Origin: Sphingobacteriales bacterium 50-39 | Lineage (GTDB): Bacteria > Bacteroidota > Bacteroidia > Chitinophagales > Chitinophagaceae | Length of the DNA stretch: 64,000 nucleotides | Direction of reading: 5' to 3' | NCBI GenBank assembly: GCA_001898505.1 | Contig: MKTZ01000015.1 | Location: forward strand, 558,001-622,000 | In this document: positions 23,987-34,900 of the stretch, piece after piece | Numbering within the stretch: the stretch's first letter is position 1 | Layout of the letters: each line of letters starts with the position of its first letter | The notes under the pieces: model-generated | The model's database searches: none | What the model was told of the DNA's origin: nothing | The model's input: the letters and a program-made list of their open reading frames with translations, nothing else | Made by a program: the position numbers and the translations under genes

Positions 23987-25507
23987 TCACTTGCACCTTT
24001 CAATCCCGGCCTTGGCCTTTTGATCAAGCGAATTCTTATAATCGTGATCCTTCAGTGAAAGACATTTCTGAAAATAAGCGAGAGCGGAACTCTTGTCCCC
24101 CTGCTGCTCATAGATATACCCGGCCTGCAAGGCAGCCCTGGCGGCAAAATATTCTTTCAAGCGCTCACCTGTCTTGATAGCGGTCAAATACGCAGTGATG
24201 GCCTCATTCCCCCTGCCCAGCCCATCATAGATCCTCCCCAGCCGGTAGGCAAACTCACACTTATCCTCGGGCGTATTGAAATCCCCGGACCCTTTGCCCT
24301 GCAAGGATTGTAACGCCTCTCCATAATACCCGCCATCACAAAGCAATCGCGCCTTCAACAAAACCCTGTCAGGCCATTTTCCACTCTTTGCCTCCTTCAA
24401 TGCCTGCTTGTCGGCGTCAGACGCTGCCCCACCCTTCGTCGATATCTGCGTACGACACTGCGTCGCCCGGGCCATATCCCCATTGAGATAATAATACCAG
24501 CTCAGCTTCTGCAACGCATCCTTCACATAGAAACTTCCTTTGAATGTATTGACAAATTTCTCGAGATATACATGTGCATCGGGCGCCTGATGACACAAAA
24601 GCACATACCCCATTTCCAGGTCCCACACGGGCATCGCCAGATATCCCGCGTCCCTGCTTCGCTGATGCATGACCTGTTCGGCATAGGCAGCCCGCTGATC
24701 GTTGATAGCCAGATTCGCCGCCAGGTAAGAAAAAAGATAGTTGTTCTTTATATCCAGGTTATGCGCCCGTATATACGCAAAGACATCCTCATGCTTGTTC
24801 TCGATATAGAATTTCAGATAGAGGTAATAAAAGGTAGCCTCTTTCCGGAACCAGTGAGATGTATTATCATCGGATGTCAATACCTTGTCGAGCATATCCA
24901 TCCCTTCTTTGATATTGCCTTTGATACCCAACAGTCCGCTGAGCCACTTGTACCCATCGGGAATGGTACCAGCCACCACCTTCATGGCGCCGCTAAGCAT
25001 CCGGGCAGGCACAAAGTTTGGGAACTTCTTTTCCGACTCCTTACTTTGCAGGAAACTCCGTCTGAACTCCCATCCAGCGTCCCAGTTATCGCCAAACTTG
25101 ATCTTGATGGCAGCCCATTGAAAATGAATGACGCTATGGGTAAAAAGATAAAAAGGCGAGGACTCCGGCCCCTCGTTCATCCACTTGATCCGCTGGTCCA
25201 GCATCCCCTTCCGGACCTGGTATTCGGCGGGATCCTCGTTAAAAAAAAGAATGAAAAAGTCGATATAGTTCTCCAGGAAGAGGGGTATCAGGTTGTCGGG
25301 ATCCCTCATCTTCTCTGCATCCAGTATCTTCTGCCCGGCATCGAGCCTTAACCGGATGATGTCCTGGTAAGCTTCCTGGCACTGCGCATTGAAGTCGAAA
25401 CGTTTTTCGCCGGAGCTAGTTTCCCCCATTGCGCAGGCGGGCAACAAAAAAGGCAGTAATAATAATATTACTGCCCCAGTTCTTTTTATCGCTGTCCGGT
25501 ACCTCAC
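23987..25507 (-). CDS. TPR-repeat lipoprotein
   Basis: 506 residues from a GTG at 25507. The N-terminus has a hydrophobic stretch ending LLPAC, a plausible lipobox with Cys25. The middle is helical and rich in aromatic residues (YLYLKFYIENKHEDVFAYI). C-terminal segments with EFAYRLGRIYDGLGRGNEAITAYLTAI-like spacing are tetratricopeptide repeats (about 400-490). It is probably a periplasmic-side protein-interaction scaffold. It converges on the permease gene (6-nt gap) and lies 15 nt downstream of the zinc-ribbon gene in the same direction. Confidence 0.8.
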   Translation of the reverse strand: MRYRTAIKRTGAVILLLLPFLLPACAMGETSSGEKRFDFNAQCQEAYQDIIRLRLDAGQKILDAEKMRDPDNLIPLFLENYIDFFILFFNEDPAEYQVRKGMLDQRIKWMNEGPESSPFYLFTHSVIHFQWAAIKIKFGDNWDAGWEFRRSFLQSKESEKKFPNFVPARMLSGAMKVVAGTIPDGYKWLSGLLGIKGNIKEGMDMLDKVLTSDDNTSHWFRKEATFYYLYLKFYIENKHEDVFAYIRAHNLDIKNNYLFSYLAANLAINDQRAAYAEQVMHQRSRDAGYLAMPVWDLEMGYVLLCHQAPDAHVYLEKFVNTFKGSFYVKDALQKLSWYYYLNGDMARATQCRTQISTKGGAASDADKQALKEAKSGKWPDRVLLKARLLCDGGYYGEALQSLQGKGSGDFNTPEDKCEFAYRLGRIYDGLGRGNEAITAYLTAIKTGERLKEYFAARAALQAGYIYEQQGDKSSALAYFQKCLSLKDHDYKNSLDQKAKAGIERCK

Positions 25508-25522
25508 AGTCTCCGGTCGGCG

Positions 25523-26278
25523 TTATTTTACTTCGATCTGGTCATTCAGCTCATTATCGACCAGGATACGTCCGCAGTTCTCGCAGACGATGATCTTCTT
25601 ACGCTGACGGATCTCGCTCTGACGTTGAGGAGGGATAGCATTGAAACAGCCACCACAAGCATCACGCAACACGGGTACAACGGCCAATCCATTCCGGTAG
25701 TTGCTGCGGATGCGATCATAAGAATGTAGCAACCGGGGCTCTACCTTCTCACGGGCTTCAACAGACAATTTATTAAAATGCTTTTCTTCCTTTTCTGTAG
25801 TGGCAATGATCTTGTCCAGCTCATCCTTCTTGTTCTTCAGGACAGACTCCTTGGTGGCGATGTTCTTCTTTGCCTTTTCCAGCAGTTGCACCTTCTCGGC
25901 TATCTCTTCGTTGGCATCCTTGATATGCTTTTCAGCCAGTTTCACTTCCAGCTGCTGCATCTCGATCTCCTTGTTAATAGCTTCGAACTCACGACTGTTC
26001 TTTACGTTCTGACTCTGCTTGTCATATTTCTTGATCAGCGTATCAGCTTCCTTGATGGTCTCTTTCTTGGAGTTGATGAATTCCTGAATGCCGTTGATCT
26101 CCTCTTCCACACGGGTCTGACGGGAATGCAGACCCTGGATCTCGTCCTCCAGGTCGCTAACCTCCATCGGCAGCTCCCCCTTCAATATTTTGTACTCGTC
26201 TAACTTCGATTCAATTTTTTGGAGGGTCACCAGGGAGGTGAGCTTTTCCTCAACAGAGAATTCTTTTACGTTTGACAT
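25523..26278 (-). CDS. Coiled-coil protein with C-terminal C4 zinc ribbon
   Basis: 251 residues. The first 190 form a long coiled coil rich in E, K and Q. The C-terminus has CGGC and CENC (about 200-235), the four cysteines of a C4 zinc ribbon. This is the widespread DUF164/zf-RING_7 family, proposed to act with nucleic acids or the ribosome; its role is not settled. It lies 9 nt after the NIF3-like gene. That pairing recurs in many bacteria, which supports a shared though unknown role. Confidence 0.92.
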   Translation of the reverse strand: MSNVKEFSVEEKLTSLVTLQKIESKLDEYKILKGELPMEVSDLEDEIQGLHSRQTRVEEEINGIQEFINSKKETIKEADTLIKKYDKQSQNVKNSREFEAINKEIEMQQLEVKLAEKHIKDANEEIAEKVQLLEKAKKNIATKESVLKNKKDELDKIIATTEKEEKHFNKLSVEAREKVEPRLLHSYDRIRSNYRNGLAVVPVLRDACGGCFNAIPPQRQSEIRQRKKIIVCENCGRILVDNELNDQIEVK

Positions 26279-26287
26279 AGTGTTTAT

Positions 26288-27412
26288 TTACATTGATCCG
26301 GCTCCGTAGTAGTGGATCGGATTTGTTGTTGTTTCCGATTTAAGGACCGCGAAGTTACGAAATTTTTCATGCAAAACCTCAAAAAGCAGGTCCACGGTGT
26401 ATTGTTCGCTCTCAAAATGCCCCACATCGGCCACCACCATCCGGTCGTTGGCATCAAAAAACTCGTGATATTTCACGTCGGCGGTGATATAAAAATCGGC
26501 CCTCTCTGCTAAAGCCCTGAAAATGAGGAAACTACCAGCACCCCCGCAAACAGCGACCCGCTGTACGGGGCGACCGGTCAGCCGGGTATGACGCGCCACA
26601 GGCACCCGGAAAACCTCGAGAATGATGTCCAAAAAGGTTTTTTCATCCACCGCCGCGGGCAATTCCCCCACCAGTCCGGCCCCTACGCCGGGATGGCTAT
26701 TGGCCAGGTTCACCAGGTCGTACGCCACCTCCTCATAAGGGTGGGCAGCTGTCATCGCCCGGATCACGGCTCCGCTCAAATGAGCGGGTAAGACCATTTC
26801 CACTCTCACCTCCTTCTCCGAATGTCGCAAACCTGGTTGACCTACAAAAGGATCGGTGCCCTCTCCACCTTTAAAAGTTCCGGCGCCCTCGGTGGAAAAG
26901 CTGCATTCGCTGTAATTCCCGATGTGGCCGGCTCCAGCTGAAAAGATGGCATTCCGTACAGACTCGAGATGGGCGACGGGAACAAAGCAGTATAATTTTC
27001 GCAGAGTCCCTTCTTTTGGTAGCAAGGGCCGGCTCCGCACAAGTCCGAGCTTGGCGGCTATCTTCCCATTCACACCCTGAGCTACGACATTGTCCAGGTT
27101 AGTGTGAATGGCGTAAATGGCAATATCCTTCTTGATAGCCGCAATAACGGCCTTCTCTACGTAATTACGTCCATTGATCTTCTTCAGTCCCGAAAAGACG
27201 ATGGGATGATGGGCAACGATCAGGTTGCAGCCACGCCGGGCAGCTTCTTCTATTACAGCCTCGGTGGCATCGAGGGTAACCAGCACACCGCTGCAGACCC
27301 ATTCCCGGCTGCCGGTAATAAGCCCTGCATTGTCATAGCTCTCCTGGTAAGAAGGGGGCGCCATCTGTTCGAGCCATGCCATCACGGCATCGATGGTTAT
27401 CGCGGTATCCAT
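26288..27412 (-). CDS. NIF3-like dinuclear metal centre protein
   Basis: 374 residues. The N-terminal and C-terminal halves form the NIF3 fold, with metal-binding residues in VAHHPIVFSG, the HTNLDNV stretch and, near the C-terminus, DVGHFESEQY. An inserted domain of about 110 residues (LYCFVPVAHLESVRNAIFSAGAG onwards, YqfO/CutA-like) sits in between, as in the longer members of the family. The family forms hexameric rings with two metal ions per subunit; the substrate is not established. It shares an operon with the zinc-ribbon gene. Confidence 0.93.
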   Translation of the reverse strand: MDTAITIDAVMAWLEQMAPPSYQESYDNAGLITGSREWVCSGVLVTLDATEAVIEEAARRGCNLIVAHHPIVFSGLKKINGRNYVEKAVIAAIKKDIAIYAIHTNLDNVVAQGVNGKIAAKLGLVRSRPLLPKEGTLRKLYCFVPVAHLESVRNAIFSAGAGHIGNYSECSFSTEGAGTFKGGEGTDPFVGQPGLRHSEKEVRVEMVLPAHLSGAVIRAMTAAHPYEEVAYDLVNLANSHPGVGAGLVGELPAAVDEKTFLDIILEVFRVPVARHTRLTGRPVQRVAVCGGAGSFLIFRALAERADFYITADVKYHEFFDANDRMVVADVGHFESEQYTVDLLFEVLHEKFRNFAVLKSETTTNPIHYYGAGSM

Positions 27413-27414
27413 AC

Positions 27415-29847
27415 TTATTGAATGATCTTCTCGATATGCGTTAGCTTGCCATCTTCACTCACACCTTCCAGCACAACCCTGAGTTTTTTGGTAATGTCGT
27501 TATTGAAGAATTTGATGCTGACCTTACGGTTGTCCTTGTCGGTGAGCAAAAACGGCTTCCAGTACAAAGTGGTGCGGATATCTTCCTTTTCATTCTCCGG
27601 ATTGTTCTCCAGGTAGTTGGGCACATAGAACTCTTTCATGACGGCATAACCTACGAGCGTGGCGCGGGGCAGCCCCTTGAAATTGGCGTCATTCCTCTTC
27701 TCATCTCCGCCCTTACGGGTATATACGGCGATGACACCACCGGCGCCGCCACCAAAACCTACCCCCGATCCGGGACGGAAGACCTTGACCATGGCGACAT
27801 CGGACACGGGTGTGGATTGCAGCTGCTGCGGGTCCACCTGCATCTCATTCAGGTACAAGGTGGGGGTCGATCCCCGCCAGCTGAGAGAGGGAGAGCCGCC
27901 GGGGCCATTGGCAGTAGTGATCTGCAGACCGGCTACCTTGCCTTGCAAGTATTGAAAGATATCCATCATGGATACAGCATAGGGGTCATTGACGAGGTCG
28001 AAAGTATAGGCATCCCCGCCACTGAACATACCCGATGTGTATTTTTCATCCAGTTTTTCCGCATCGGACTTTACCCGTCCCTTGACGGTGACGGATTCCA
28101 GGGTCTTCACCTTCTGATCGGTGATGGGCTGGATACGGGCAGCCTCCTGGGCGACAAATTTGTTCCTTCGCAGGTACATGGAATCCTCGGCAGTCCACCC
28201 ATCATAGGTTTGGGACAGCGCCCGGGCCATCCGGCCTCCCCTGACCAGGCCATTGTTGAATGTAATAGCCGCCTCATCAGACAGCCGGCGATTGGTATTG
28301 AATTGATAATAGACCTTGGCAGTGTCGAAGAAGACAAGTCCCGTCAGTCCGAATTTGATCCCTGATTGATGCGGCACCTGCAGCATCTGGGTACTGGAAT
28401 CTTTTTTAGACATGATCACATTCAGGGATTCATCCTTTGCGATCTTATACGGGTCGATGCCGAGCACCTCCACTTTCAAAGAAAGATAGTCTTGTTCAGG
28501 GTTCCTGATAACAGGCAGCTTGCCCTTTGCCACCTGGTCCCATTTGAACCTCCGCCAGCCATGCGTCATCATCACCAGGTCCAGGTACCCGGACGTACTG
28601 TCGGAGATATTGGAAAAATAGTAATAGGGATTGTGCACATATCCTCTGATATCCCCTAACAGCAGGAGATGGGAAATGATATTATCATCACTGGGGAACT
28701 CGCCATCGGCGGTAGCGTCGGTAACGGCAATGGACAGGTTGGTCTTCAATGTATCGGGCACCTCTATCTGCAGGGCATTGTTCCCCCGCTTGTTGACATT
28801 CTTGTTGAGGATCGCCATTTCAGGAAAGAAGCTGTATTCATTGTTATTGACAAACACCACCCTTTCGGCCAGTGGAATCTCCTGATCGTTAAAGACGGTG
28901 ATCTGTAATACCCCGGTGGGCAGCTGCGCGGTAGGAATGGTCCCGCCACTCATGAAGTTCTCATCCAGATTGATCTTTGCCTTGTACACGAGGTGCTGGT
29001 GCATATGTCCGATAATGATCAGATGCTTGAATTCTGCGCCCTCAGCCGAACGGGCCACCGAAAAAAGTACTTTCTGATTGCCGCTGATGGTCCTTAGTAT
29101 GACCCCCTGGGGCCTTACCCCGGGCAATCCGGTTTTTCTCTCCACTCCGTGTTCATCCTTCCATACAGCGATGAGACTGTCACCCTTTTCGGGAGTTATG
29201 GTAAACTTCCCCATCCCATCGTGAACGGAGCCGAAGGATAAAAGTTCCTTGCCCTTTCCATCCTGTAAAACTCCTTTTACCGACACGGGCAGGCCATATT
29301 GGTCGTTGGCCTTGAAAGCTACGGCACTCTCCACGCCAGCTACCATGTCCCCACCCTCGGGGAAGAATTGGATACGGGCGCCCTGCGGAGGAGGAACGGC
29401 TGCCACTGTCGCAGAGTCCAGCTTTTTATCATAGATCTTGATATCCCTTTCGAAATAAAAGGCGGTATCGAAATTGGTCATCCAGGTAGTGTAAGCCCTG
29501 AAATGGAGATGTCTGCTTTTTACGGTCTTTGGCAGATCATAGTTACCAGCCGAAGTGGCTTCCATAATAGGAGATACTTTTCTTTCTATGATGTTGCCAT
29601 CGGCATCCGACAGCTCGGTATAAAAGTTCTTGCTGAACAGCGAAGGATCGGCGCCGGTGAAAATATATGCTTTGAACCAGAGGGTCTCGCCAGGACTGTA
29701 TATTTTCTTATCAAACTGTACATATGCTTTCTCCTGCGGATAATTATTCGCATAGATATTCATGATGGAATCCAGCTGTTGGGAGAAGGTCAGTATGGGC
29801 AATAAGAATATAAAAGCAATTAGTAAGACGCTGCGGTAGTTACTCAT
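27415..29847 (-). CDS. MG2-like exported protein with a TonB-receptor plug domain
   Basis: 810 residues with a signal peptide ending at TFSQ. The N-terminal half resembles alpha-2-macroglobulin MG-type domains (KAYVQFDKKIYSPGETLWFKAY). The C-terminal part (about 620-720) is a TonB-dependent receptor plug: VTVKGRVKSDAEK, PYAVSMMDIFQYLQGKVAGLQI, LYLNEMQ and GGVIAVYTRKGG. No 22-strand barrel follows; the protein ends about 80 residues later. Such proteins are frequent in Bacteroidota and are likely periplasmic or outer-membrane linked, with unknown function. It lies 2 nt upstream of the NIF3-like gene and is divergent from the carboxypeptidase gene. Confidence 0.85.
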   Translation of the reverse strand: MSNYRSVLLIAFIFLLPILTFSQQLDSIMNIYANNYPQEKAYVQFDKKIYSPGETLWFKAYIFTGADPSLFSKNFYTELSDADGNIIERKVSPIMEATSAGNYDLPKTVKSRHLHFRAYTTWMTNFDTAFYFERDIKIYDKKLDSATVAAVPPPQGARIQFFPEGGDMVAGVESAVAFKANDQYGLPVSVKGVLQDGKGKELLSFGSVHDGMGKFTITPEKGDSLIAVWKDEHGVERKTGLPGVRPQGVILRTISGNQKVLFSVARSAEGAEFKHLIIIGHMHQHLVYKAKINLDENFMSGGTIPTAQLPTGVLQITVFNDQEIPLAERVVFVNNNEYSFFPEMAILNKNVNKRGNNALQIEVPDTLKTNLSIAVTDATADGEFPSDDNIISHLLLLGDIRGYVHNPYYYFSNISDSTSGYLDLVMMTHGWRRFKWDQVAKGKLPVIRNPEQDYLSLKVEVLGIDPYKIAKDESLNVIMSKKDSSTQMLQVPHQSGIKFGLTGLVFFDTAKVYYQFNTNRRLSDEAAITFNNGLVRGGRMARALSQTYDGWTAEDSMYLRRNKFVAQEAARIQPITDQKVKTLESVTVKGRVKSDAEKLDEKYTSGMFSGGDAYTFDLVNDPYAVSMMDIFQYLQGKVAGLQITTANGPGGSPSLSWRGSTPTLYLNEMQVDPQQLQSTPVSDVAMVKVFRPGSGVGFGGGAGGVIAVYTRKGGDEKRNDANFKGLPRATLVGYAVMKEFYVPNYLENNPENEKEDIRTTLYWKPFLLTDKDNRKVSIKFFNNDITKKLRVVLEGVSEDGKLTHIEKIIQ

Positions 29848-29909
29848 AGAAAATAAAATTACTCTCTTCGGCTCAAATGAAAGTACCTTCGGGCCGAAAA
29901 TTTGTTAAA

Positions 29910-31421
29910 ATGGTCTTAACAAGGTCCACAAAAGAGCTCTACGAAGAATATACCAGTCATATGAAGAAGATTGCCGATGTCAGACATGCGGCAGCCGTAC
30001 TCCAATGGGATGAAGAAACCTATCTGCCGCCCAAAGGGGCATCCTTCAGGGGTCAGCAGATGGCCACTTTGTCGGAAATAGCGCATGAATGGTCCATCGA
30101 TCCCAAACTGGGCGATCTGATGACGGAACTGAAAGGCAGGGGCGACCTGGATGAACCCGGGGGAAAAAACATTTCTTTGAGCCTGGAAGATTATACCAGG
30201 CAAAAGAAATTCACTCCTGCCTTTATACGCCTGCTCAGTGAGACGACCTCCCGATGTTTCCATACCTGGATAAAGGCGCGCAAGGACAACTCATTTACCA
30301 TTTTCAGGGACGATCTGGATAAAATGATACAGCTAAAAAAGCAGGAGGCGGAGATGGCGGGCTATGAACAGCATCCTTACAACGCCCTGCTGGACCAATA
30401 TGAACGAGGCTGTACGGTCACGCTTCTGGATAATGTCTTCAACCTCGTACGCGAACCTCTCAAGGACCTTCTGCATCGCATACAGGCACGTCCATCCATA
30501 GACGACAGTTTCCTGCACCGCACCTATCCGAAACAAAAGCAATGGGACTTTGGCATGGAAGTGATCCGTCACTTGGGTTTCGACTTCGAAGCAGGACGAC
30601 AGGATATTTCCGAACATCCCTTTACCACGAGTTTCAATAAGTTCGATGTGCGGATCACGACCCGTATCGATGAACAGGATTTCAGCAATATGGCCTGGAG
30701 CTGTATCCACGAGACGGGGCATGCCTTGTACGAACAGGGTTTGCCGGACCAATACTACGGACTGCCGCTGGGCGAATATGCCTCTCTCAGCATTCACGAG
30801 TCCCAGTCCCGTCTGTGGGAGAACAATGTAGGGAGGAGCCTCGACTGGTGGAGACACTGGTATCCCATTCTGCTCACCTACTTCCCCGGTCAGCTGGAAG
30901 GCGTATCTGTCGAACAGTTCTATCAGGGTATCAATAAGGTAAAGGCCTCTCTTATCCGTACCGAGGCGGACGAAGTCTCCTACCACTTCCATGTCATGAT
31001 TCGCTATGAATTGGAAAAGAGCCTGATAGAAGGCTCCCTCTCCGTAAACGACATCCCTTCGTACTGGAATCAGCGTTATGCGGACTATCTGGGAGTTCGG
31101 GTGCCGGATGACAAGCAGGGTTGTCTGCAGGATGTCCACTGGAGCCATGGCAGCCTGGGGTATTTTCCCACCTATAGCCTGGGCAGCTTCTATGCGGCCC
31201 AGCTCTTTGCGACGGCCGGGGAACAGGCCCCCTCTATCCAATCTGCTGTACAACAGGGGGATACGGCGCCCCTACTACATTGGCTGCGGGAGCACGTCCA
31301 CCAGCATGGCCGCAGATACACCAGCGAGGAGCTTTGCCGCCACGCAACGGGACAAACGCTGGATATTCAATATTTTCTGCATTATTTACTTGACAAATAC
31401 AAGAAAATTTACAAATTTTGA
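29910..31421 (+). CDS. Carboxypeptidase Taq, M32 family
   Basis: 503 residues from the ATG at 29910; an earlier in-frame ATG at 29877 would add 11 residues, but a -7-like TACCTTCG (29883-29890) favours the later start. The zinc site HETGH is at 267-271, followed by the ESQSRLWEN stretch that supplies the next ligand. IRYELEK and the QDVHWSHG-SLGYFPTYSLG region are M32 signatures. No signal peptide, so it is a cytoplasmic carboxypeptidase with broad specificity. It is divergent from the MG2/plug gene and followed by a small lipoprotein gene. Confidence 0.95.
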   Translation: MVLTRSTKELYEEYTSHMKKIADVRHAAAVLQWDEETYLPPKGASFRGQQMATLSEIAHEWSIDPKLGDLMTELKGRGDLDEPGGKNISLSLEDYTRQKKFTPAFIRLLSETTSRCFHTWIKARKDNSFTIFRDDLDKMIQLKKQEAEMAGYEQHPYNALLDQYERGCTVTLLDNVFNLVREPLKDLLHRIQARPSIDDSFLHRTYPKQKQWDFGMEVIRHLGFDFEAGRQDISEHPFTTSFNKFDVRITTRIDEQDFSNMAWSCIHETGHALYEQGLPDQYYGLPLGEYASLSIHESQSRLWENNVGRSLDWWRHWYPILLTYFPGQLEGVSVEQFYQGINKVKASLIRTEADEVSYHFHVMIRYELEKSLIEGSLSVNDIPSYWNQRYADYLGVRVPDDKQGCLQDVHWSHGSLGYFPTYSLGSFYAAQLFATAGEQAPSIQSAVQQGDTAPLLHWLREHVHQHGRRYTSEELCRHATGQTLDIQYFLHYLLDKYKKIYKF

Positions 31422-31441
31422 GGGTACAAAATCCACATTCT

Positions 31442-31861
31442 ATGAAGAGGCTTTCTCCCTTTGGCCTTTTACTGATTGTCGCACTCTCTTTTTCCTGCAA
31501 AAAGCTCATCCAACAGCAGGAACAACAGGCTGTTTTAAATATTATTACCAATGGCAACTGGTATGTTTATCAATACCTTCAGGGCGACAGCAACATCACG
31601 GCCAATTTTTCTGGTTACCTCTTTAAATTTACGACCTATGGCACAGTCACAGGTACAAAGGGCGGCGTTTCCAGTACAGGTACCTGGTCCGCGGATATAA
31701 ATGCAAGGACTATCACTTCAAACTTCCCGTCGGCAGGTCCTCCCGTGAGTCTTTTGAACGGAATATGGAAGATCAAAGACAGTGGTACGGACTTTGTACT
31801 TGCTACCTATACCGATACGACCACTCATATTCCCGATACCCTACGATTGCAAAAACAATAG
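31442..31861 (+). CDS. Small lipoprotein, possibly lipocalin-like
   Basis: 139 residues from the ATG at 31442. The signal peptide ends LSFSC, a good lipobox with Cys at about 19. The rest is beta-rich (NGNWYVYQYLQ, FTTYGTVTGTKGG, GTWSADINARTITSNF), with a final LRLQKQ, a pattern shared with lipocalin-like Bacteroidota lipoproteins. No ligand can be inferred. It starts 20 nt after the carboxypeptidase gene, whose 3' end contains a weak promoter-like TTG-N20-AAATTTTG. Confidence 0.65.
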   Translation: MKRLSPFGLLLIVALSFSCKKLIQQQEQQAVLNIITNGNWYVYQYLQGDSNITANFSGYLFKFTTYGTVTGTKGGVSSTGTWSADINARTITSNFPSAGPPVSLLNGIWKIKDSGTDFVLATYTDTTTHIPDTLRLQKQ

Positions 31862-31968
31862 CTGCGTCAAGGAGCCGCGCACGAGGCGGCCCGGGAACAG
31901 GCATTCAAATCCGGTGAAAACCCCTATTTGCCCGACGTCCGGCCCTGCCGGATGAAGGTCTTTAACTA

Positions 31969-34900
31969 ATGTTTTACCAAAATTGGCCATTTTTGATCCG
32001 GATACAATTCGTTATCGTTTGTTGCTTACTGGGAATCATCAACGTCCGTGCTCAGCTGACCGCCGACTTTTCCGCGAGTGTCGTCTCCGGCTGTGCGCCT
32101 CTTGGAGTAACTTTTACAGATAGATCCACCGGCAGTCCTAATTACTGGTCATGGGGTACCAGTGACGGACAGATATCCCGGCAGCAAAATCCAAGCTTCA
32201 CTTTTAGCAAACCAGGTACCTATTCCATCAGCCTGTTGGTAAAAGACGCCAATGGCAACTTCGGCTCGGCCAGCAAGACGGACTATATCACCGTATACCC
32301 ATCGCCAAATGCCAGCTTCAGCGCCAACCTGCAGGTTTCATGTGTTCCCGCCAATATCCAGTTCACCGACAATTCCGTACCCGGCGCCGGCTCTATTACG
32401 TCGAGGCAATGGACCTTTGGGGACGGCAGCAATTCCACCGATCAGAATCCCTTTCATCAGTACACGGGGGAAGGTTATTACAACGTGATACTGACTGTTA
32501 CCAATACGGGAGGCTGTACTGCCACAGCCGTCAAGGGAAGGTATATCCGAGTCATACCTGGCGTGAAGCCCGACTTCTCCTGGACACAGACTTCTGCCTC
32601 CTGTTCCGCCCCCTTTGACATTACGTTTGTAAATCAGACCTCGGGGCCGGGTCATCTATCCTATAACTGGGATTTTGGGAATGGCGCACCCGGCTCGACG
32701 GCCGTCAATCCTTCCACATCCTACGCCACCAATACCTCCACGGTGACGTTATCCGCGCTCAGCGATCTTGGCTGTAGTGGGTCCATTACCAAGCCGGTGA
32801 GTTTTCAGGGACCTACGCCCGTCATTAATGCTCCGGACAGCGCCTGTCTCAATACCCCCGTCAGCTTTTCTCCCGGCGGTAACCCGGTCCCCCTCAGCTC
32901 CAGCTGGGATTTCGGGGATGGCAATACCTCGAATCAATCCAACCCGGATAATACCTATACGGTATCCGGCGTCTACAAAGTAACGCTCACCAATAACTAC
33001 GGCACCTGCAGCTCGAGCTCGACAAAATCCATCAAAGTAATCGCCAATCCGATCGTCTTCCTTATTGCGACGACCCCCACCGGCGGCTGTCAGGCGCCTT
33101 TCACCGTTGGCTTTAAAGACCAGACAGCTGGAGCAACGGACTGGACATGGGATTTTGGTGACGGCTCACCTGCAGGTCATGGGCAGTCGCCCAGTCATCA
33201 ATACACCAGCCCCGGGCAATTCACGGTGTCCGAATTCGTCATCACTGCCGCGGGTTGCCGTACGCCAGTAGCCGCCGCCCCAAACTATGTAAAGATCGTA
33301 TCACCCTCCGCCACGCTCGTGACGGACTCCCTGAAAGGTTGTGCCGGCATACCCCTGCATCCAATGGCCAATATATCCGCGCCGGATGGTGTTGCGACAT
33401 ATTCCTGGTCGGCGCCGGGGGCAACACCTTCCTCGTCAGCATCCGCGACACCTGCCTTTACCTATAGCGCGCAAGGCAACTATGATATTACGCTTAGCTT
33501 CACCACCAACGGAGGCTGCACCTTCTCACAGACCTTCCCACAGGCGGTCACCATCGGCGATCAGGTTGATCCTACATTCAACCCTCACGGTGTAGTTGTC
33601 TGCGCATCCCCGCCGGTCACGTTCACCTCCACCAACTCACCTGTGGACAAATGGATCTGGAATTTCGGCGACGGGGACACAAGCCAGATCGGCCCTATCA
33701 CCATGCATAGATTCCGCGATACAGGCTACTTTGATGTCACACTCAAAGTCACCAATCATGGCTGTACGCTTAGCTATACTGATAAAAAGACAGTCTTTGT
33801 CAACGGACCGGTGGCAGGATTTTCCTTTAAGATAGATTGCAACAACCGAACAAATGTTTCGTTTTACGATACGTCCAAATATTATCCTGCCAAGCCTCCC
33901 CTATCCTATAAATGGATCTTTGGGGATGGCGCCACCTTCACAAGCAGTGCGCCTACCAATCCTGTACACGACTATTCCGCAAGCGGAGTCGGCACATACA
34001 CCGTCCAGTATATTGTCTCCAACGGGGATTGTACCGACACCGCCACCACCGTCCTCGACCTTACGCCTCTTGTACCTACCTTCAAGGTCACACCCACGGA
34101 CACCTGCCGCTACAGGCCCTTCAAGATCCAGTCCACAACGGACTCTACGAATCTTGTCCAATACTCCTGGCAGATTGGTACGGCCACCTATATCACTGAC
34201 ACGTCCTCCATCAGGGTCAGCGTCCCGGATACGGGCAATCACGCCATTATACTGACAGTAAAAGATGTCAGCGGGTGCTACTACTCCTCCGCCCCCGGCA
34301 ATATCCTGATCACGGGCCCCACGGCAAAATTCGCCGCCAACCCCACAGGGGCCTGCCGGAACAGCCCGATCACCATGACCGATCAGTCGGTCCCCTTCCG
34401 GAACAACAGTATATCCTCATGGACATTTAGATATGGAGACTTCAGCGCCCAACAGTATACCGCTCCGCCCTTTGTCCACCAATATACGGACACCGGTACC
34501 TATGACGTCACTCTTATCATCCGGGACAATAAAGGATGTACAGACACGGCAACAAACCGGGCTGCGGTGAAGATCACATCGCCCAGGGCGGGCTTTCGCA
34601 CGACGGACACGCTCTATTGCCCGAATGCAGTTCTGAACTTTATCGACACCTCAAAAGGCAATGGACTCGTCTATAGCTGGGATTTTGGCGACGGCAATAC
34701 CTCCACAGCTTCAAACCCATCCCATACTTACACGGCCAATGACCAATACCACGATGTCAAATTAAAGATCACCGACGCTACTGGCTGCGTCGACTCGGTG
34801 GTCATGCCCAAATATATCCATATCGAAAAGCCGATAGCCTCCTTTACGTTGCAGGACAGCACAGCTATTTGCTTTCCGCTTGAGGCTATGTTCACGCCGA

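Noticed and set aside
30333-31253. Open frame of 306 codons opposite the M32 carboxypeptidase gene.
   Set aside because: The carboxypeptidase has complete active-site motifs on the plus strand; the opposite frame shows no domain.
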